Of a DNA stretch of 6,090 nt, positions 1 to 5,434 are shown piece after piece. The position numbers and the translations under genes are program-made. The number at the start of each line of letters is the position of its first letter. The first letter of the stretch is position 1. Under the pieces are notes generated by a model that saw nothing but the letters and a program-made list of their open reading frames with translations, was not told the origin of the DNA and did not search any database. This DNA comes from an uncultured Bacteroidales bacterium (lineage in GTDB: Bacteria > Bacteroidota > Bacteroidia > Bacteroidales > UBA932). The stretch lies in contig CAMJHJ010000149.1 in NCBI GenBank assembly GCA_946405485.1, positions 1 to 6,090 on the forward strand, given 5' to 3'.

Positions 1-580
1 AGGTGAGCATCATGGCCGTGGTGGCCGTGTTGCTGATGAACATGGAGAACAGGGCCGTCACGAGCATGAAGCCCAGCAGGATGTTTTCGCTCTTCTTGCC
101 GAAAGGAGTCAGGAGCACGCGGGCCAGGTAAACGTCAAGTCCTATTTTGGTGGTGGCGATGGCCAGGACGAAACCGCCGATGAAGAGCATGACCACCGGG
201 TCGGCGAAGCTGGCCATCACCTGCTTATGGCTGAGGAGCTGTCCGACGGCGGACGGATTGCAGATCCACTTGATGCCGGAATCGGAGGTGAACAGCAGGA
301 GGAAAACCATGATGCTCACCGAAGTGGCCCAGGCGGGAGCCAGCTCGAATACCCACATGAGCGTGGCATACGCGAAGATGGCGATGATCCGCTGCTGCAC
401 TTGGGTAAGACCGTCAATCCCAAAGCTTTCGGTTGGCATGAACCAGAGGATGAGTACGATGGCGATAACGAAAAGGAATCCGATGTTCTTTCTCTTTAAT
501 GCGCTGGGGCTGAACCTCTTGTCGTGACGCAACTTATGCATCTGTTCAACCAGATCGAAGCCGAGGAAATTCTTAAACAT
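1..580 (-). CDS. DASS/SLC13-family anion:sodium symporter, N-terminal part (cut by window edge)
   Basis: Inner-membrane carrier that would bring in dicarboxylates, sulfate or a similar anion with sodium; the substrate cannot be read from this half. The minus strand is open from ATG at 580-578 to the edge, giving 193 residues. After a cytoplasmic, basic N-terminus of about 32 residues come hydrophobic segments near 33-49, 66-80, 84-98, 125-143 and 165-182. The stretch PVVMLFIGGFVLA (129-141) and the SNT motif at 183-185 (in MFISNTATTAMM) are hallmarks of the family; SNT belongs to the first sodium/substrate hairpin. The C-terminal half, with the second SNT repeat, lies outside the window. The gene is divergent from a LysR-type regulator and has its own -7 element 35 bases upstream. 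Family assignment is strong; substrate is unknown. Confidence 0.88.
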   Translation of the reverse strand, partial: MFKNFLGFDLVEQMHKLRHDKRFSPSALKRKNIGFLFVIAIVLILWFMPTESFGIDGLTQVQQRIIAIFAYATLMWVFELAPAWATSVSIMVFLLLFTSDSGIKWICNPSAVGQLLSHKQVMASFADPVVMLFIGGFVLAIATTKIGLDVYLARVLLTPFGKKSENILLGFMLVTALFSMFISNTATTAMMLT

Positions 581-614
581 AGTACGGTATCAAGTTTTGA
601 TTACAATCTGGCTG

Positions 615-622
615 CAAAGGTA
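615..622 (-). promoter_or_regulatory. Bacteroidota -7 element for the symporter gene
   Basis: The minus strand reads TACCTTTG, an exact match to TAnnTTTG. Transcription would begin near 608-611 and give a leader of about 30 bases before the ATG at 580. I see no clear TTTG -33 element about 20 bases further upstream. Confidence 0.6.
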
Positions 623-652
623 GTGGCTGGATGTATTTTGTTTTTATAGATG

Positions 653-698
653 AATAAGGTTTATTTCGATAGAATCAATAGATATTAACGATAAATAT
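653..698. promoter_or_regulatory. Possible LysR-type operator region with AT-rich dyads
   Basis: Two imperfect palindromes lie between the divergent promoters: AATAA-N3-TTATT at 653-665 and ATATT-N7-AATAT at 682-698. LysR-type regulators usually bind short dyads in just this place. Neither dyad has the classical centred T-N11-A form, and the region is AT-rich, so chance dyads are likely. This is an inference from position. Confidence 0.3.
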
Positions 699-701
699 GT
701 C

Positions 702-709
702 TATATTTG
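702..709 (+). promoter_or_regulatory. Bacteroidota -7 element for the LysR-type gene
   Basis: TATATTTG matches TAnnTTTG exactly and ends 20 bases before the ATG at 730, so the leader would be about 15 bases. No Shine-Dalgarno sequence follows, which is normal for Bacteroidota. The -33 region is a poor match. The second dyad (682-698) ends just before this element, so a bound regulator could repress its own gene. Confidence 0.62.
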
Positions 710-729
710 CGGGTAAATAGGTAAAAGAT

Positions 730-1623
730 ATGGAATTACGTCAGTTGAAATATTTTGTCGAAGTCGGGCGCCTGGGCAGTTTCTCCCTGGCCTCCAAGTC
801 GCTGTTCATCACGCAGAGCACCATCTCCCAGCAGATCCAGAAACTTGAAGAGGAGCTGGGTGTGGAACTGTTGACCCGGGACACGCGCCACGTGACCCTC
901 AGCGATTATGGCGAACAGTTTTTTCCCTGCGCCGTGCAGGTCCTGGAGGAGGCCCGGGCCGGGGCCGAACGGATCCAGGACGTGAAGGCGCTGCAAGTGG
1001 GGACACTCAGCGTCGGCGCGACATATTCCTTCGGCCCGCTGCTCAAGCAGACGGTGCTGGACTTTTACGCCAAGTTCCCGCGCATCCGCCTGAATCTGGT
1101 CATCACCTCCCAGGAAGAACTGCGGCAGATGCTGCTGGACAGGCAACTGGATGTGGCGCTTACCTACAAGTCGCCGCTGGGGGACGACCACATTGAGTCG
1201 CACCTGCTGTTCCAGAGCCGCCTCAGCCTGGTCGGCCGCATCGGGGAGCTGAAGGGCGTGGGGAGGGAAGTGTCCGTCCAGGACCTCTCCCGCTTCCCGC
1301 TGGCCCTGCCGGCCAAGGGCCTGCAGGCGCGAGATTCCCTCGAAGCCGTTCTGTTCGCGCAGAATGTCAAATTGGATATTCGCCTGGAGATCAACAGCGT
1401 ACGTTCGCTCCTGGATCTAGTTGGCAGCAGCCCGCTGGTGACCATTCTGTCGGAGGAAGCCATCCACCAGGTGCAGGGCTTCGAGGCAGTCCCCATCGCC
1501 CATCCCGACGGGCGGATGGACGGCTGCTACCATTTCCTGAAAGGCAGCTATCACAAAATAGCCGCCCGGAAGTTTGTCGAAATGCTGAAGGAGAACAATT
1601 CCTTCAACCAGACCTTCGCGTAA
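730..1623 (+). CDS. LysR-type transcriptional regulator
   Basis: A 297-residue DNA-binding regulator of normal family length. The N-terminus (MELRQLKYFVEVGRLGSFS) opens the winged helix-turn-helix; recognition-helix residues lie around 21-37, with the typical ending QQIQKLEEELGVELLTR at 34-50. A linker helix follows to about residue 88. From about 91 (GTLSVGATYSFGPLL) runs the periplasmic-binding-protein-like effector domain, with a typical stretch near 120-144 (EELRQMLLDRQLDVALTY). It is divergent from the anion symporter with 149 bases between the starts, the classic layout in which the regulator controls its neighbour and itself. The effector would then be the transported anion or a metabolite of it; this is inference. 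The ATG at 730 is supported by the family N-terminus and by the -7 element 20 bases upstream. Confidence 0.93.
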   Translation: MELRQLKYFVEVGRLGSFSLASKSLFITQSTISQQIQKLEEELGVELLTRDTRHVTLSDYGEQFFPCAVQVLEEARAGAERIQDVKALQVGTLSVGATYSFGPLLKQTVLDFYAKFPRIRLNLVITSQEELRQMLLDRQLDVALTYKSPLGDDHIESHLLFQSRLSLVGRIGELKGVGREVSVQDLSRFPLALPAKGLQARDSLEAVLFAQNVKLDIRLEINSVRSLLDLVGSSPLVTILSEEAIHQVQGFEAVPIAHPDGRMDGCYHFLKGSYHKIAARKFVEMLKENNSFNQTFA

Positions 1624-1654
1624 GGCCCGCCCTTTCCCATTTCGGCAAATTTGT

Positions 1655-1662
1655 TATCTTTG
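1655..1662 (+). promoter_or_regulatory. Bacteroidota -7 element before the 1756-3569 cluster
   Basis: TATCTTTG matches TAnnTTTG exactly. Transcription would begin near 1667-1669, so the leader before the ATG at 1756 would be nearly 90 bases, unusually long for this window. That leader is filled by the coding-like stretch at 1670-1753. No convincing -33 element is seen. Confidence 0.55.
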
Positions 1663-1669
1663 GGTTTGA

Positions 1670-1753
1670 CTAATCCGACTGGCCTATGACCTGCCGGTGC
1701 GCGAGTGGCTCAAGGAGCACTGGCTCAAGAAAAGTAATATCAAAACCAAATAA
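1670..1753 (+). pseudogene. Coding-like remnant: apparent 3' end of a lost gene
   Basis: One frame is open from just after a TGA at 1667-1669 to a TAA at 1751-1753 and reads LIRLAYDLPVREWLKEHW followed by LKKSNIKTK. No ATG lies in frame; the first GTG is at 1697. Codon choice from 1679 to 1729 is strongly GC-ending (CTG GCC TAT GAC CTG CCG GTG CGC GAG), like the real genes here and unlike the other intergenic DNA. The 9-base word TGGCTCAAG occurs twice (1706-1714 and 1721-1729), giving a repeated W-L-K. The stretch begins directly after the expected transcription start of the promoter at 1655, as if the body of a gene had been deleted between its promoter and its last codons. P-V-R-E-W-L faintly recalls a motif of glutamine-dependent asparagine synthetases, but this is too little to name it. 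A translated leader peptide is the alternative. Confidence 0.4.
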
Positions 1754-1755
1754 AT

Positions 1756-2190
1756 ATGAGAAAGTACATCATCTGCCTCACCACCCTGGTGTTGGCCTCC
1801 TTCTTTGCCGGATCGGCAGCATTCGCCCAGGAACCTGCGCAAGAGCAGCAGGCGGTTAAACCCTACAAAGTTTATTGTGAGATTGTATCCACCGCGAAAT
1901 TATTCTCCAACAAGGCCACGGTGGAACTGGACTTCGGCCAGTTTGCCGGATACTGGAGCGCTGACCGCCAACTGGTGGACGAGCAGGGAAATGCCATTAC
2001 ATTCAACTCTGCCCTGGATGCCGCCAACTATATGGCCCGCAGAGGTTGGAACCTGGAAGAAGTCTTCATTGTCCAGGAGATGTCTAAAGGGGATTCCGGT
2101 ACGCCTCACTACCACTGGGTCCTGTCCAAGATGGTCACGGACGATTCCCAGATCACGGAAGGCCTGCGTACCAAGGGTATGAACAAATAG
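1756..2190 (+). CDS. Small exported protein of unknown function
   Basis: A 144-residue protein I cannot assign to a named family. It has a clear Sec signal peptide: basic MRKY, a hydrophobic core to about residue 20, then A-F-A-Q, with cleavage likely after residue 24. A charged, Q/E-rich linker (25-34) leads to a compact domain of about 105 residues with no cysteine apart from C41 (KVYCEIVST), and mixed beta-strand-like and helical stretches (VELDFGQFAGYWSAD at 57-71; a helix near 86-96, ALDAANYMARRGW). It has no lipobox or membrane anchor, so a soluble periplasmic protein is likely. It lies 10 bases before a lipoprotein glutathione peroxidase and is probably co-transcribed with it, which hints at an envelope role. 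No Shine-Dalgarno is visible; the ATG at 1756 is fixed by the signal peptide. Confidence 0.8.
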   Translation: MRKYIICLTTLVLASFFAGSAAFAQEPAQEQQAVKPYKVYCEIVSTAKLFSNKATVELDFGQFAGYWSADRQLVDEQGNAITFNSALDAANYMARRGWNLEEVFIVQEMSKGDSGTPHYHWVLSKMVTDDSQITEGLRTKGMNK

Positions 2191-2200
2191 TAACACATCC

Positions 2201-2803
2201 ATGAAGAAGATACTTATTATTTTGGCGGCCATTTGCGCCGTCGCTTGTTCGAACGACACGAACACCATCTATCAGTTCTCCGCTGAGTCCAATTCGGGCG
2301 ATCCGGTGAACTTTGCCGACTACAAGGGCAAAGTCCTGCTCGTTGTCAATACGGCTTCCAAATGCGGCTTTACGCCGCAGTACGAAGGCCTGGAGGCCCT
2401 GTATCAGAAGTATAAATTCGAAGGCCTGGTCGTCATCGGCTTCCCCTGTGACCAGTTCGGCCACCAGGAGCCTGGCTCCGATGGTGAAATCGTGGAGTTC
2501 TGCCGCGAGAACTATGGCGTGACCTTCCCGCTGATGGCCAAATCGGACGTCAACGGCGAAAACGCCAACGAGGTGTTCAAGTGGCTGTATACCGAGAAGC
2601 CTTTCGCCGGTTGGGGGGAGAGCGAAACGGGTAAATTCATGGACGGCATGCTCTCCAGGAATGACCCGGACTATGCCTCCAATCCCGATATCAAATGGAA
2701 TTTCACCAAGTTTCTGATTGACAGGAACGGTAAGGTCGTTGCGCGTTTCGAGCCCGTGGTGACTCCGGAAGAGATTGACGATCAGATCGTTGCCCTCCTA
2801 TAA
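2201..2803 (+). CDS. Glutathione-peroxidase-family thiol peroxidase, lipoprotein
   Basis: Reduces hydrogen peroxide or organic hydroperoxides with a cysteine. The first 16 residues are a lipoprotein signal ending in A-V-A-C (C16), so it is probably anchored in the envelope. The thioredoxin-fold body shows the family signatures NTASKCGFT (50-58), FPCDQFGHQEPG (81-92) and WNFTKFLIDRNG (166-177). The catalytic tetrad is complete: C55, Q89, W166, N167. The peroxidatic residue is Cys, encoded by TGC, not selenocysteine. Cysteines 55, 83 and 101 have the spacing (28 and 18) I recall for yeast Gpx3 C36, C64 and C82, so C101 is the likely resolving cysteine and the reductant is probably a thioredoxin-like protein, not glutathione. 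D84 replaces the usual Asn of F-P-C-N-Q-F. It sits 10 bases after the exported protein and 1 base before the ZIP gene. Confidence 0.94.
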   Translation: MKKILIILAAICAVACSNDTNTIYQFSAESNSGDPVNFADYKGKVLLVVNTASKCGFTPQYEGLEALYQKYKFEGLVVIGFPCDQFGHQEPGSDGEIVEFCRENYGVTFPLMAKSDVNGENANEVFKWLYTEKPFAGWGESETGKFMDGMLSRNDPDYASNPDIKWNFTKFLIDRNGKVVARFEPVVTPEEIDDQIVALL

Positions 2804-2804
2804 C

Positions 2805-3569
2805 ATGAATCCGGTATTCGCTGCGCTGATGATTCCGTTCCTGGGCACGGCCCTGGGATCGGGTTTCGTCTTCTTTATGAAGCGGGACATGCCGGAGCTG
2901 CTGCAGAAAGTGCTGCTGGGTTTCGCCTCCGGCGTGATGGTGGCGGCGTCTGTATGGTCGCTGATCATTCCCGCCATCGAGATGGGGGAGGGCGCGGCGG
3001 CCGTCGTGCCGCCTGTCATCGGCCTGCTGGCCGGCTTCGCATTCCTGTTGCTGATCGACTACATCACCCCGCACATCCACCCGTCCGGCAGCGTGGAAGG
3101 CCCGCAGAGCCGCCTGTCGCGAACAGCTAAACTGGCGCTTGCGGTGACCATTCATAATTTCCCTGAGGGAATGGCCGTTGGTGTGGCGATTGCCGGTGCC
3201 TTGACAGCCGACTTCAACATGGCGGGTGCCTTTGCGCTGTCGCTGGGAATCGCGATCCAGAATGTCCCCGAAGGGGCCATTATCTCAATGCCCCTGCGGG
3301 CGGCGGGGAATTCCCGCTGGAAGGCTTTCGGCATCGGCGCGCTGAGCGGTATCGTGGAGCCCATCGGCGGCGCGCTGGTCCTGCTGCTGGCCACCTCCAT
3401 TCTCGGCATCATGCCGTACATGCTGGCCTTCGCCGCCGGCGCCATGCTGTATGTGGTCGTGGAGGAACTGGTCCCGGATTATTCGCAAGGAAAGCACTCC
3501 AATATAGGCACCATCGGTTTCGCCCTTGGCTTCGCGATGATGATGGTGCTGGATGTTACGCTGGGCTAA
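2805..3569 (+). CDS. ZIP-family divalent metal transporter (GufA/ZupT-like)
   Basis: Inner-membrane transporter of zinc or related divalent metals, 254 residues, about eight membrane segments. Metal-site motifs are intact: HNFPEG at 117-122 in segment 4, QNVPEG at 152-157 in segment 5, EPIGG at 185-189 in segment 6 and VVVEELVPD at 217-225 near segment 7. In segment 5 Gln152 stands where ZupT-type members have His; QN..PEG followed by SMPLR is, from memory, a feature of the GufA branch. The loop before segment 4 holds a short H-x-H (90-92). The frame extends upstream to a TTG at 2775, but the ATG at 2805 is chosen because it lies 1 base after the peroxidase stop (TAA-c-ATG), a typical translational coupling, and starts the first membrane segment correctly. 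Its 3' end overlaps the convergent acetyltransferase gene by 14 bases. Confidence 0.93.
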   Translation: MNPVFAALMIPFLGTALGSGFVFFMKRDMPELLQKVLLGFASGVMVAASVWSLIIPAIEMGEGAAAVVPPVIGLLAGFAFLLLIDYITPHIHPSGSVEGPQSRLSRTAKLALAVTIHNFPEGMAVGVAIAGALTADFNMAGAFALSLGIAIQNVPEGAIISMPLRAAGNSRWKAFGIGALSGIVEPIGGALVLLLATSILGIMPYMLAFAAGAMLYVVVEELVPDYSQGKHSNIGTIGFALGFAMMMVLDVTLG

Positions 3570-4083
3570 ACGCCCGTTTCATGACCTTTACCGGTTTGTC
3601 GGAACCCACCTCCAGGTTGGGACATAACACTTCGCGGCCTGTGTCAGTGAATCCGCATTTCTGCATTACTTTGCCGGAAGCCGGATTGGATGGGAAGTAG
3701 GTTCCCCACAGGGTTTTGTACCCTTTTTCGCGAACGCAGAAATCCATGACCAGGCGGAGCGCCTCGGTGCAGATTCCCTGGCCCCAATAGGGTCGGGCGA
3801 TCCAATATCCGACTTCGCATTCGCTTTCCGTTATGGCCAGGTGGGACTGCCCGGCTGTCAGATAGCCTATGCAGCCGATGGCCTCTCCCGTTTCCTTTAG
3901 CTCGACCGCCCACATCCCTTCGCCCATGAAGAGGGTGCGGATGATTTGTCGGCTTTCTTCCACATTTTTGTGCGGCGGCCATCCGGCCCGGGGGCCCAAC
4001 TCCGGGTCTGAAGCCCATTTGAACAGCGTTTCGGCGTCGCCTTCGCGCCAGGGGCGCAGGCGTATTCTTTCTGTTTCCATCAT
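3556..4083 (-). CDS. GNAT-family N-acetyltransferase, RimJ/RimL-like
   Basis: Transfers an acetyl group from acetyl-CoA to an amine; the substrate may be a protein N-terminus or a small molecule and cannot be told here. It has 175 residues, the normal length. The N-terminus TERIRLRPWREGDAE (4-18) is typical of this branch. The acetyl-CoA pyrophosphate loop is at 98-107 (PYWGQGICTE), preceded by the strand E-V-G-Y-W-I (90-95), and the late signature N-P-A-S-G-K-V-M-Q-K-C-G-F is at 133-145. The start has two adjacent ATG codons (4083 and 4080); either may be used. Only 3 bases separate it from the stop of the gre gene upstream, so the two form an operon from the promoter near 4559. It converges on, and overlaps, the ZIP gene at 3556-3569. 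Confidence 0.92.
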   Translation of the reverse strand: MMETERIRLRPWREGDAETLFKWASDPELGPRAGWPPHKNVEESRQIIRTLFMGEGMWAVELKETGEAIGCIGYLTAGQSHLAITESECEVGYWIARPYWGQGICTEALRLVMDFCVREKGYKTLWGTYFPSNPASGKVMQKCGFTDTGREVLCPNLEVGSDKPVKVMKRAFSPA

Positions 4084-4086
4084 TAT

Positions 4087-4554
4087 TCAGTCGAGTGTGA
4101 TGCTGTCGATTCGCAGGCGCAGGGTGCCGGAGGGGACGTGAGCTTCGGCGATTTCGCCGACCTTCTTGCCCATCAGGGCGGCGCCGATGGGGGATTTCAG
4201 CGAGATTTTGCCAGCCTCAAGGTCCATCTCATGGGGGCTGACGATCTCGAATTTCATGCGTTTGTTCGTCGTAAGGTTCGTGAATTCTACCTTGCTCAGC
4301 AGGCTGACCCTGTCTTTGGGGAGGGCGTCGGGGTCGATCACGCGGGAATGTTCCAGGATCTTCTGCAGGAAGCGGATCCGGCTGATGGTCTTCCCTTGGA
4401 TACGCCGGGCCTCGCGATATCCCGCATTGTCGCTCCGGTCCCCCTGGGCGCTCGCCTCAGCGAGTTCTTCCTGCACCTTGGGGTACACCTCGTTGACCAG
4501 GTGCTTCAGCTCGGTTGTCAGCTCGTTGTATCGTTGCTTGGACAGGTATTCCAT
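4087..4554 (-). CDS. GreA/GreB-family transcription elongation factor
   Basis: Rescues backtracked RNA polymerase by stimulating cleavage of the transcript 3' end through the secondary channel. It has 155 residues, the usual length. Residues 1-75 form the antiparallel coiled coil; its tip reads QGDRSDNAGY (37-46), the Gre catalytic tip. D39 matches the invariant first acid. The second acid is D42 where GreA and GreB normally have Glu. G-D-R-S and the helix after it (SRIRFLQKILE, 58-68) look more like GreB than GreA. Residues 78-155 form the FKBP-like C-terminal domain, with the typical SPIGAALMGKKVGE at 121-134. The ATG at 4554-4552 fits the family start. No Shine-Dalgarno is present and the -7 element ends only 4 bases upstream, so the message may be leaderless. 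It is followed by the acetyltransferase gene after 3 bases. Confidence 0.94.
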   Translation of the reverse strand: MEYLSKQRYNELTTELKHLVNEVYPKVQEELAEASAQGDRSDNAGYREARRIQGKTISRIRFLQKILEHSRVIDPDALPKDRVSLLSKVEFTNLTTNKRMKFEIVSPHEMDLEAGKISLKSPIGAALMGKKVGEIAEAHVPSGTLRLRIDSITLD

Positions 4555-5294
4555 GGCTCAAATATACGCATTTTAATACTCAAAGGAAAACGATCACCCC
4601 GGCGACCAGCGCCGCGGGGATGGCTGGATGCAAGCTGGGTCAGTGAAACCGGAACGGTCTCGAGCCGGTCGGATTCGGACATCCGCTGCGGGTTGGTGCC
4701 GGGGACCCCCTGGGGAACGGGCATTCCCAATTCTTTGAACAACGCTTCCCAGTAGGGCGGCATCGTTCCGTCCGCCGCCAGGAAATTCATGGGCTGACTC
4801 TCAAATACCGGTTCTCCGTTCGCGTCCAGATAGCATTTCTGAACGAGTTCCGAGCAATACATTTCTTCGTTTTCCGGCAGGAAACAAAAGTCGTAAGACC
4901 TGCCGTAATAGGCTTTGGCCCGCATCACGGCGGCGTCTGCGTCGATATGCCTGACCCGCTTTACGACAAACACCGGCAGGGAACCGTCCTCCAGCCTGTT
5001 GTCATTGAGAAATACATCCAGGCTATGTCTCCCGACACCCCGTTCCGGGGTGGCCTCAATCATCCAGATACCGTCGTCAGAGACTTCTGCAATCGCCACA
5101 TGGGTGATGTTCAGTTGTCCTTCTTTTCCGGTTGCCGCGGAAATAGCGGCGCCCATGGAGGCGCTGTCCGCGTCATATTCCGCCGGAATGCCGACGAAGA
5201 CCAGGTCTCCGCTCCTGAGGGTATCGATCCTTTCCCCGCAGCTCAAGGCAGCGACTGCGGTGATGGCGGATAGGATCCAAGACTTCCAATTCAT
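4518..5294 (-). CDS. YiiX-like (peptidase C92) permuted papain-fold lipoprotein, probably C-terminally extended
   Basis: Predicted cysteine amidase or hydrolase of the NlpC/P60-related superfamily, on the envelope. From ATG 5294 it has 258 residues. Residues 1-19 are a lipoprotein signal ending A-L-S-C (C19). The permuted fold places His before Cys: R-S-G-D-L-V-F at 27-33, ITHVAI at 63-68 (H65), M-I-E-A at 78-81 (E80), and MYCSELV at 145-151 (C147 the nucleophile), preceded by YYGRSYDFCFLPENEE at 129-144. A conserved-looking G-T-N-P is at 199-202. The frame could begin at a TTG at 5315, but the ATG at 5294 is chosen because AGAGG lies 6 bases upstream and the signal peptide then has a normal length. 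Residues after about 215 look foreign: this tail is encoded by a hairpin, the gre promoter and the first 37 bases of gre in another frame. A recent frameshift or stop loss is likely. The substrate is unknown. Confidence 0.85.
   Translation of the reverse strand: MNWKSWILSAITAVAALSCGERIDTLRSGDLVFVGIPAEYDADSASMGAAISAATGKEGQLNITHVAIAEVSDDGIWMIEATPERGVGRHSLDVFLNDNRLEDGSLPVFVVKRVRHIDADAAVMRAKAYYGRSYDFCFLPENEEMYCSELVQKCYLDANGEPVFESQPMNFLAADGTMPPYWEALFKELGMPVPQGVPGTNPQRMSESDRLETVPVSLTQLASSHPRGAGRRGDRFPLSIKMRIFEPWNTCPSNDTTS
4559..4590 (-). promoter_or_regulatory. Bacteroidota promoter of the gre-acetyltransferase operon
   Basis: The minus strand shows TATATTTG at 4566-4559, an exact TAnnTTTG, with TTTT at 4590-4587 exactly 20 bases upstream, a three-of-four match to the TTTG -33 element at the right spacing. 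The -7 element ends 4 bases before the ATG at 4554, so transcription should begin at or next to the start codon. Confidence 0.65.
4597..4619 (-). terminator. GC-rich hairpin, probable terminator of the YiiX-like gene
   Basis: On the minus strand CCCCG and CGGGG form the base of a stem, and GCG/CGC continue it above a 2-base bulge, with a CTGGT loop. A short T-run (TTTTCCTTT) begins 6 bases after it. The T-run is broken and distant, so it is an imperfect intrinsic terminator. It sits between the conserved part of the YiiX-like gene and the gre promoter, where a terminator would be expected, yet lies inside the open frame of the former. Confidence 0.45.
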
Positions 5295-5300
5295 TTTCTT

Positions 5301-5305
5301 CCTCT
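5301..5305 (-). promoter_or_regulatory. Shine-Dalgarno-like site deciding the YiiX-like start
   Basis: AGAGG on the minus strand, 6 bases before the ATG at 5294. It supports that ATG over the in-frame TTG at 5315. Most other starts in the window lack such a site. Confidence 0.5.
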
Positions 5306-5321
5306 CGTGCTGCAATTATAG

Positions 5322-5329
5322 CAAAAATA
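5322..5329 (-). promoter_or_regulatory. Bacteroidota -7 element for the YiiX-like gene
   Basis: The minus strand reads TATTTTTG, an exact TAnnTTTG. Transcription would begin near 5315-5318, giving a leader of about 22 bases to the ATG at 5294. A TTG start at 5315 would fall at the transcript end, which again favours 5294. No good -33 element is seen. Confidence 0.6.
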
Positions 5330-5413
5330 GATGGGACTGAAGCTGAAATCATGTTTTTTCTTTGTCGCATCATGATTCCGTGGAGATTCATGAATGCGGA
5401 ACAAAAGATTCGC

Positions 5414-5421
5414 TAACTTTA
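5414..5421 (+). promoter_or_regulatory. Possible -7 element for the zinc-ribbon flavin protein
   Basis: TAACTTTA matches TAnnTTTG at all fixed positions except the last and lies 13 bases before the ATG at 5435. The 10-base perfect palindrome ATTCATGAAT lies upstream at 5386-5395 and might be an operator, but one such site can be chance. Confidence 0.4.
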
Positions 5422-5434
5422 CAGACAGAATGAT

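Noticed and set aside
147..527. Open frames on the plus strand opposite the symporter gene
   Set aside because: The minus strand encodes clear membrane segments and the SNT motif of the DASS family across the same bases; the plus-strand frames are shadows with no recognisable features.
1706..1729. Two copies of TGGCTCAAG as a repeat array or CRISPR-like element
   Set aside because: Only two copies, 15 bases apart and in the same reading frame; better explained as repeated W-L-K codons in a coding remnant.
2775..2804. Upstream TTG start for the ZIP gene
   Set aside because: It would add ten polar residues inside the peroxidase gene; the ATG 1 base after the peroxidase stop is a better start.
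3563..3575. GGGC-TAAAC-GCCC hairpin at the end of the ZIP gene as a terminator
   Set aside because: The stem has only 4 pairs and no T-run follows on either strand.
4138..4755. A 205-codon open frame on the plus strand opposite gre and the end of the YiiX-like gene
   Set aside because: It is antisense to a well-conserved Gre factor, has no domain or promoter, and its length reflects the high GC content.
5371..5395. Inverted repeats around CATGA / TCATG and ATTCATGAAT as a mobile-element end or attachment site
   Set aside because: Arms are only 5 bases, there is no recombinase or target duplication nearby, and such short palindromes are common in AT-rich spacers.
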